Assembly (NCBI RefSeq): GCF_000331735.1
Contig: NC_020126.1
Location: forward strand, 1,054,001-1,118,000
Direction: 5' to 3'
From: Myxococcus stipitatus DSM 14675
Lineage (GTDB): Bacteria; Myxococcota; Myxococcia; Myxococcales; Myxococcaceae
Length of the DNA stretch: 64,000 bases
Under the pieces are notes generated by a model. That model made no database searches, was not told where the DNA came from, and saw only the letters and a program-made list of their open reading frames with translations. Made by a program: the position numbers and the translations under genes. This document shows, in pieces, positions 59,801 through 64,000 of the stretch; positions within the stretch are counted from its first letter, which is position 1; each line of letters starts with the position of its first letter.

Positions 59801-61192
59801 CGCACCACGCCCAAGCCCGTGCAGGACCTGGCCGACGTCAAGGCGGTGACCGCGGGCGCGCACCACGTCGTGGCGGTGCGGCATGACGGGACGGTGTGGG
59901 GCTGGGGCGCCAACGCCTTCGGACAGGTGGGCGATGGGACCCACTTCTGGCGCTTCCGCCCCGTGCGCGTGGAGGGTCTCCTCAACGCGGTGGAGACGTC
60001 GGCGGGAGAGCAGCACTCGCTGGCGCTGCTGGGGGACGAGCGCGCGCTCTCCTGGGGCAGCCACGAGTACGGCCAGCTGGGTGACGCGGAGTCGGGACCG
60101 AGCCTGGAGCCCGTGGGCGTGAAGCTGCCGAGCTCGAAGGTGCTGGTGCCCGCCGTCTCCGTGAGCGCGTGGCATCAGCACGCGGCGGCGCTGCTCGCGG
60201 ACGGCACGGTGCAGACGTGGGGTGGCAACGCGGACGGGCAGCTCGGGGATGGCACCACGGAGAGCCGGGCCACGCCCATCACCGTGGCGGGCCTGGGGGC
60301 GATGGTGGCCGTGGCCCCGGCCGCGCGGCACACGCTGGCGCTGCGCTCCGACGGCACCGTGTGGGCGTGGGGCGACAACACCTTCGGGCAGCTGGGGGAC
60401 GGCTCCAACACGCGGCGCACGCTCCCGGTCCAGGTGGTGGGGCTGGAGAAGGTGACGGCCATCGCCGCGGGCAGCTACCACTCGCTGGCGGTGCGCGAGG
60501 ACGGCACGGTGTGGGCCTGGGGCTACAACGTCTTCGGCCAGCTCGGCGACGGGACGATGGACGCGCGCGCCGTGCCCACGCGCATGCTGGGGCTGGACGG
60601 CGCGGTGGCGGTGGCCGGCGGTGAGTACCACTCGCTGATGCTGCGCTTCGACGGGACGCTGTGGGCCACCGGCAACAACTCCCACGGCCAGCTGGGCGAG
60701 GGCACCTTCACCAATCGCTTGTCACCCTTCCAGGTGGTGGAGCTGGACCAGGTGCGGACGGTGCGCGCGGGGGGCTATCACTCCGTCGCGCTGCGCGAGG
60801 ACGGAACCGTCTGGACGTGGGGCCACAACGGCCAGGGCCAGCTGGGAGATGGCACGGTGACGACGCGGCGGGTGCCCGCGCCGGTGCCCGGACTGACGGC
60901 CATCGCGTCCGTGGGCGCCGGGACTTCGCACACCTTCGCGGTGGGCTCGGAGACCTGGGCGTGGGGACGCAACTCGCACGGGCAGCTGGGCACGGGGGAC
61001 AGCTCCGACCGGCTGGAGCCGACCCTGGTGAAGGGGCTGCACGGCGTGAAGAGCGTGCTGGCGGGCGGGGACTTCTCGGTGGCCCAGGGCGCGGATGGCA
61101 GCGCGATGAGCTGGGGCACCAACGTCCATGGCACCCTGGGCATCGGCCTCCCGGGCCAGCGCACCGTGCCGGGGGCCGTGACGCTGCCCTGA
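56837..61192 (+). CDS. RCC1-repeat lipoprotein with 28 repeats
   Basis: The 1451-residue protein is a predicted lipoprotein (LVMGC, Cys26). After a Ser/Ala/Pro linker the rest is made of RCC1-type repeats of about 50 residues, each with the motif G-T-V-W-x-W-G-x-N-x-x-G-Q-L-G-D-G-T. I count 28, from GTVWAWGGNGSGQLG to GSAMSWGTNVHGTLG. RCC1 repeats form seven-bladed beta-propellers, so the number suggests four propellers in a row. In bacteria these proteins are usually secreted or surface-bound and used in binding. No enzyme domain or metal site is visible. The ATG at 56837 follows GGAGG and starts the signal peptide; the upstream open frame is not supported. Confidence 0.92.
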   Translation: MRKDNVMARPGFAQVLVLSVWLVMGCEGTSSPAEPSHPPAARSQALASATSKVAAGAQHSLYVTQAGTVWAWGGNGSGQLGTGSVSFQRVVAQQVPGLTDVTSIAAGDAHSLALRADRTVWTWGGNNAGQVGDGTNVDRPTPQKVPGLSDVVAVAAGEFHSLALRADGTVWAWGSNFYGQLGRGHSQPGPSPAQVVGLTGVVALAAGFDFSLAVRSDGTVWAWGANGSGQLGDGTYIQRLAPTQVSQLQGVSAVTAGLYHALALRSDGTVWAWGSNSSGQMGDGTWTDRPSPVQVTSIARAKAVAAQDAGSLVLLDDGGVFAWGLNSQGQLGIGTTADSPLPVRVRGLGAVTSLAAGTQHAVVLRADGTLWTWGHGATGQLGHGSSERMLSPEVVTRLSNVASVASGSFHSVAALSDGSVWTWGRNTNGQLGDGTTTERHLPVRVPGLSGVVSVSASGHHSFALRSDGTVWGWGRNAQGQMGDGTTKDRASPARVEGLSSVKALASGGSHMVALRTDGTVWTWGYNGAGQLGDGTTTDRRAPVQVTGLSGVTSVAAGAYFSLALRTDGTVWAWGDGFEGQLGDGAGVQRASPVQVTGLTRVVKLAAGAAHGLAVRDDGTVWAWGDNTEGQMGDGSWSDRFRAVQVYGLTGVSSVVGGLYHSMALAQDGTLRAWGGNAYGQFGDGGVTPRVVAGAVPGLSGIKLLGASYLHVLAVREDGMLLTWGYNRFGQLGLGAAGWSSLPVQVRGLGQGRRLSAGRAHSLLVRADGTVLAWGQNTSGQLGDGSTTHRASPVLARNLPCARAASAGRQHSLVLACDGTVWSWGGNSQGQLGDGGVTSRAYPAKVEGLWGVVAVLAGGDSSMVLRADGTVWTWGANGSGQLGDGTLGDRASPLEVKGLAGIATGVMGEAHALVVSQDGTVWAWGANGRGQLGDGTTTSSASPVRVAGLSAAMNVSVGQAYSLAVLPDGTVWSWGANDSGQLGDGTNVARTTPKPVQDLADVKAVTAGAHHVVAVRHDGTVWGWGANAFGQVGDGTHFWRFRPVRVEGLLNAVETSAGEQHSLALLGDERALSWGSHEYGQLGDAESGPSLEPVGVKLPSSKVLVPAVSVSAWHQHAAALLADGTVQTWGGNADGQLGDGTTESRATPITVAGLGAMVAVAPAARHTLALRSDGTVWAWGDNTFGQLGDGSNTRRTLPVQVVGLEKVTAIAAGSYHSLAVREDGTVWAWGYNVFGQLGDGTMDARAVPTRMLGLDGAVAVAGGEYHSLMLRFDGTLWATGNNSHGQLGEGTFTNRLSPFQVVELDQVRTVRAGGYHSVALREDGTVWTWGHNGQGQLGDGTVTTRRVPAPVPGLTAIASVGAGTSHTFAVGSETWAWGRNSHGQLGTGDSSDRLEPTLVKGLHGVKSVLAGGDFSVAQGADGSAMSWGTNVHGTLGIGLPGQRTVPGAVTLP

Positions 61193-61198
61193 GGAAGA

Positions 61199-61223
61199 AG
61201 CCCGGGGCGCGGCGCTCCGGGCT
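61199..61223. terminator. Bidirectional hairpin after the RCC1 gene
   Basis: AGCCCGG (61199-61205) pairs with CCGGGCT (61217-61223), extended inward by three pairs including one G-T, around a five-base loop. It lies between convergent genes, seven bases after the RCC1 stop. Confidence 0.6.
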
Positions 61224-61234
61224 CTCCGCCGTGA

Positions 61235-61858
61235 CTACGGCTTGCGCGGGCTCACGGCCGGCGCGGAGAGCTCGGAGCCAATCTGCCGCCACTCCTGCGC
61301 GTAGGCGCCTCGGGTGAAGGCGCGCAGGTCCTCGCTCGTCACGGCGCCTCGCGCCAGCGCGGTGTCCAGTGCGCGGACGACGGCGGCGCGGTGCGGCTGC
61401 TCGACGTAGGGGTTGCCCTCGCGGAACACCTCGCCGAAGAGCGACTCCAGGCGGCCGTCCTGCTTCAGCCGCTCGACGATGCGCGTCTGCGACATGGGCT
61501 CGTCCGCGTGGGCGTGGAGCATGGCGGAGGCCATCCCCCCCTGCGCGTCGGCGTCGGGGAACTCGGAGAGCAGCTCCAGCTCCGCGTCCGCTCCGGCGAT
61601 GGCCCGGGCGTGTGCCTCCGCGGCGAGCGACGTCAGCGCACCGCTCAGGTCCGGCGTGCCGCGCGGAGGTGTCCGGCGGTCCGGCTCGAAGTCGCTGCGT
61701 CCCTGAAACGGGCTCACCGCACGAGCTGTCGGGAGGTCCTTCTTTCCCGGGACTTGCTGGGCGCTCTTGGAGGCGGAGTCCGGCCGCTCCGTGCTGGAGC
61801 GCTCCGTGGAGGAGCCCTTCGGCGGGGACGTGCGGTTTCCACCATCAATGCGCGACAT
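61235..61858 (-). CDS. Hypothetical protein with disordered N-terminus
   Basis: The 207-residue protein has no signal peptide. Its first about 75 residues are rich in Ser, Thr, Pro, Arg and Lys (MSRIDGGNRTSPPKGSSTER) and look disordered. The rest is helical, with ALTSLAAEAHARAIAGADAELELLSEF and RIVERLKQDGRLESLFGEVFREGN. I recognise no family. The ATG at 61858 follows GGAG; frame open to 62053 overlaps the end of the esterase gene and is unlikely. It converges with the RCC1 gene across a hairpin and is 103 bases downstream of the esterase gene on the same strand, so co-transcription is uncertain. Confidence 0.65.
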   Translation of the reverse strand: MSRIDGGNRTSPPKGSSTERSSTERPDSASKSAQQVPGKKDLPTARAVSPFQGRSDFEPDRRTPPRGTPDLSGALTSLAAEAHARAIAGADAELELLSEFPDADAQGGMASAMLHAHADEPMSQTRIVERLKQDGRLESLFGEVFREGNPYVEQPHRAAVVRALDTALARGAVTSEDLRAFTRGAYAQEWRQIGSELSAPAVSPRKP

Positions 61859-61961
61859 GCATGCGCTCCAGGAAGACGGGGAGCCCTTTGGGGGCATGGC
61901 TCCGGGACGTCTCCTGGAGGTTATCGGGCCCCCCCGGCTCCAGTTGCGTCCAAGTCGAAAA

Positions 61962-63026
61962 CTAGCGGCGCCTGGGCGACAGAACAGGGGGGAACAGGCA
62001 CTCCAGCCCACGCACCACGTCATCCCTCCAGGCTGGATAGTTGTGTCCCCCACTGAATTCCCGGTACTCGACGCGGTGCCCCGAGGCCGTCAGCAGGGGG
62101 GCGAGCCGCTGGTTCCCCTCCAAGAGGACCTCGAAGCGACCGCAGCTCATCCACACCCTCAGCGGGCGTCGTGGGACGTGGCGGGCCAGGTCGAAGACGA
62201 CGAACTCGTGATTCTCCACGACGAAGGCGCCTGACTGGGCCAGCACCCGGCCGAAGACCTCCGGCGCGCGCAGTCCGGTGAACAGGGCCATGAGGCCGCC
62301 CAGGGACGCCCCCAGCACGGCGTGCGCGCCGGGGTGGTGCCGCTCGTCCAGCAGGGGCAGGTTGGCGCGGGCCAGGGGCAGCACCTTCCACAGCAGCAGG
62401 GCCACGGTGTACTCGCTGCACGCGTACTCCACGCCTCGCGTCATGCCGCCGTTGGAGACGAGCGCCAGGGCCACCGGGCGCATGCGCTCATCGGCGACGA
62501 GCGTGTCCACCAGCTCCGGCAGGCGCACGCGGCGCAGGTAGTCCTCGCCGTCGAACACCACCAGCAGCGGCACGGGCTCTCGCGTGGGGGGGGCGTACAG
62601 GTGCACGGTGCGCTCGCCATCCAGCCCCACGTCGGACATGTCCACGCGGTGCTGGGTGACACGTCCTCGAGGCGCCCCCCTGGGTCTGCGCGCCGGCAGC
62701 GAAGGCCCGCCCTCCGGCATGTAGAACGCGTGGTTGACGTCGCCGAAGCCGTTGTCGGAGACGCGGGGGTTGAAGTCGTCGCGCAGCCGCTGTCCGCGCG
62801 CGTCGAACAGCGCGTACTCGACATAGGCATCGCGAGGCAGCGCCAGCGAGCGGACCCACAGCCCCGGCGCCACGCGCTCCAGGGCGAGGGGCTCTCCCCT
62901 CCAGTCCTGGAAGTCCCCCTGGAGGAACACGGGCCCTCGGCCGCGCCACACGAAGGTGGCGGTGTCTCCCGTGATGACGGGCGTCCCCTCGGCGCGCGCG
63001 CGTACTTCCAGCTCCCTGGCGTCCAT
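61962..63026 (-). CDS. Esterase D/Fes-like alpha/beta-hydrolase with N-terminal E-set domain
   Basis: The 354-residue protein starts with an early-set beta-domain (about 20-100: VFLQGDFQDWRGEPLALERV, VEYALFDARGQRLRDDFNP). The alpha/beta-hydrolase domain of the iron-enterobactin-esterase type follows: LLVVFDGEDYLRRV, nucleophile motif GASLGG and a late His in GGHNYPAW. It shares this layout with the lipoprotein at 44397 but has no signal peptide, so it probably acts in the cytoplasm. If it is a Fes-like enzyme it could release iron from imported siderophores, but no siderophore genes lie nearby. The start codon lies 12 bases downstream of the TIGR01777 epimerase gene's stop, on the same strand. 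Confidence 0.86.
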   Translation of the reverse strand: MDARELEVRARAEGTPVITGDTATFVWRGRGPVFLQGDFQDWRGEPLALERVAPGLWVRSLALPRDAYVEYALFDARGQRLRDDFNPRVSDNGFGDVNHAFYMPEGGPSLPARRPRGAPRGRVTQHRVDMSDVGLDGERTVHLYAPPTREPVPLLVVFDGEDYLRRVRLPELVDTLVADERMRPVALALVSNGGMTRGVEYACSEYTVALLLWKVLPLARANLPLLDERHHPGAHAVLGASLGGLMALFTGLRAPEVFGRVLAQSGAFVVENHEFVVFDLARHVPRRPLRVWMSCGRFEVLLEGNQRLAPLLTASGHRVEYREFSGGHNYPAWRDDVVRGLECLFPPVLSPRRR

Positions 63027-63037
63027 GGCTCGTCAAC

Positions 63038-63943
63038 CTATGACAGCAGGTTTCGCAGGGCTCCCTCCACCTCGGGGAAGCGGAAGGTGAAGCCCGCCTT
63101 CTGCGCGCGCGAAGGCAGCACGCGCTGACCCTCCACGACGACCTTCGCCATCTCCCCCATGGCCGCCTTCACCACGAACGCGGGGATGTGAATCACCGAC
63201 GGCCTTCCCAGCGCATGGCCCAGCGCATGTGCGAAGGCCGCGTTGGTGACGGGCTCCGGCGCCGTGGCGTTGAAGGGACCTTCGAGCGGCGTGTCCCCGA
63301 GCACGAAGCACAAGAGCGCCTGCGCGTCCTCGCGATGAATCCAGCTGACGTACTGCCGGCCGTTGCCCACGGGCCCTCCGGCGCCGATGCGGAAGGGCGG
63401 CAACATCTTGTGCAGTGCGCCGCCATCGGGGTGCAGCACCACGCCCATGCGCACCACCGCGGTGGAGATGTTCGCCTCCCGCGCTCGTGCCGCCTCCGCC
63501 TCCCACGCCATGCACACCCGCGCGAGGAAGTCGTCTCCGGGTGAGCTCTCCTCCGTCAGCGGCTCCGCCTCGCGAGCCCCTCCGTAGTAGCCGATGGCGG
63601 ACGCGGACACGAAGCGCTTCACCGTGCCCGCCGCCTTCGCCGCCTCCACCAACAGCCGCGTGCCCCGCACCCGACTGTCGTGGATGCGCTGCTTGGCCTC
63701 CGCGTTCCACCGCTGCGCCACGGGCTCCCCCGCCAGATGCAGCACCGCCTCCGCGCCGGCCAGGGCCTCCCCGGACACCGCCGTCCCCGTGTCATACGCG
63801 GCCCCCGTCACGCCCGGCGGTAACCGCTCCAGCGCCTTGGGCACGTCGCGCGCGAGCACGTGGACGTGGTGCCCCCGGCTCAACAAACCCTGGACAACAC
63901 CCACGCCCAGGAAGCCCGTGGCGCCCGTGACAGCCACCTTCAT
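63038..63943 (-). CDS. TIGR01777-type NAD(P)-dependent epimerase-like protein
   Basis: The 301-residue protein matches the TIGR01777/YfcH branch of extended SDR proteins. It has the nucleotide-binding motif TGATGFLG at the N-terminus, AEAVLHLAGEPVAQRWN, the catalytic-region SASAIGYYG, and the later VRMGVVLHPDGGALHKMLPPFRIG and QYVSWIHREDAQAL. Relatives lack a known substrate, though some affect cell division or lipid metabolism. The start ATG overlaps the stop of the partial upstream gene by ATGA. The esterase gene follows 11 bases after its stop, so the three genes likely form one transcript. Confidence 0.92.
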   Translation of the reverse strand: MKVAVTGATGFLGVGVVQGLLSRGHHVHVLARDVPKALERLPPGVTGAAYDTGTAVSGEALAGAEAVLHLAGEPVAQRWNAEAKQRIHDSRVRGTRLLVEAAKAAGTVKRFVSASAIGYYGGAREAEPLTEESSPGDDFLARVCMAWEAEAARAREANISTAVVRMGVVLHPDGGALHKMLPPFRIGAGGPVGNGRQYVSWIHREDAQALLCFVLGDTPLEGPFNATAPEPVTNAAFAHALGHALGRPSVIHIPAFVVKAAMGEMAKVVVEGQRVLPSRAQKAGFTFRFPEVEGALRNLLS

Positions 63944-64000
63944 GGGGACGCTCCCGGCGCCGCGGGTGTCGTCAGGTCCACGCCCACCAACTGGCTGAGC
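63940..64000 (-). CDS. C-terminal end of an unidentified gene (runs off window)
   Basis: The frame that ends in TGA at 63942-63940 has 19 codons in this window, ending LTTPAAPGASP. The stop overlaps the epimerase ATG in an ATGA, which supports a real coupled gene. Too little is visible to assign a function. Confidence 0.5.
   Translation of the reverse strand, partial: LSQLVGVDLTTPAAPGASP

Overview
The window is very GC-rich and densely coded, and almost every real gene has G or C in third codon positions. The gene content points to a myxobacterium of the Myxococcus/Corallococcus/Cystobacter group. It includes three Hanks-type Ser/Thr kinases, an FHA protein, many secreted lipoproteins with cysteine-rich or Asp-rich repeats, a MopE-like lipoprotein, an S46 dipeptidyl-peptidase, and two polymorphic toxin/immunity pairs of kinds typical of myxobacteria. 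I saw no rRNA, tRNA, CRISPR array, transposase or integrase. The genus assignment is inference.

Layout. 1-8.4 kb: a truncated molybdopterin oxidoreductase, a secreted protein, a FabH-like thiolase, a chalcone-isomerase-fold protein, an OmpA lipoprotein, and a TonB-dependent receptor carrying its own TonB C-terminal domain with a lipoprotein partner. 8.4-10.2 kb (minus): a DUF2380-like toxin and putative immunity gene. 10.3-15.8 kb: a sulfatase, an MgtC-like protein, a DUF2254-like membrane protein, a gene broken by two G-tract frameshifts, and an Hsp70-like protein. 16-18.6 kb: a repetitive Gln/Ala-rich lipoprotein and a Cys-rich lipoprotein. 18.6-21.5 kb (minus): CHAD protein, inorganic pyrophosphatase and a polytopic membrane protein, possibly a polyphosphate/pyrophosphate module. 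21.5-31.5 kb: TetR with a divergent reductase, SelO, an SDR-GST pair, Dps, a TonB-like protein, rhodanese, a MocR regulator and a lipase. 31.6-39.4 kb: S46 peptidase, kinase, cyclase-like protein, GST, glycosyltransferase-HAD pair and host-attachment-like protein. 39.5-45.8 kb: secreted/PEGA-like protein, MopE-like lipoprotein, PEGA kinase, FHA protein, a frameshifted lipoprotein and an esterase lipoprotein. 46-47.9 kb: a SitA-like lipoprotein toxin with an AHH-type nuclease tail and an Imm11-family immunity gene. 47.9-64 kb: ATP-grasp enzyme, membrane-anchored kinase, a 1510-residue amidohydrolase lipoprotein, a metallophosphoesterase, a 28-repeat RCC1 lipoprotein, a disordered hypothetical protein, a second esterase and a TIGR01777 epimerase.

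The region reads as ordinary chromosome rich in cell-surface and signalling functions, not one large pathway. Its most distinctive content is the two toxin/immunity pairs, the giant modular surface lipoproteins, the TonB-domain/receptor fusion and three frameshifts located at G homopolymers. Start codons were chosen by ribosome-binding sites, signal peptides and domain starts; several genes have longer open frames upstream that I consider non-coding.
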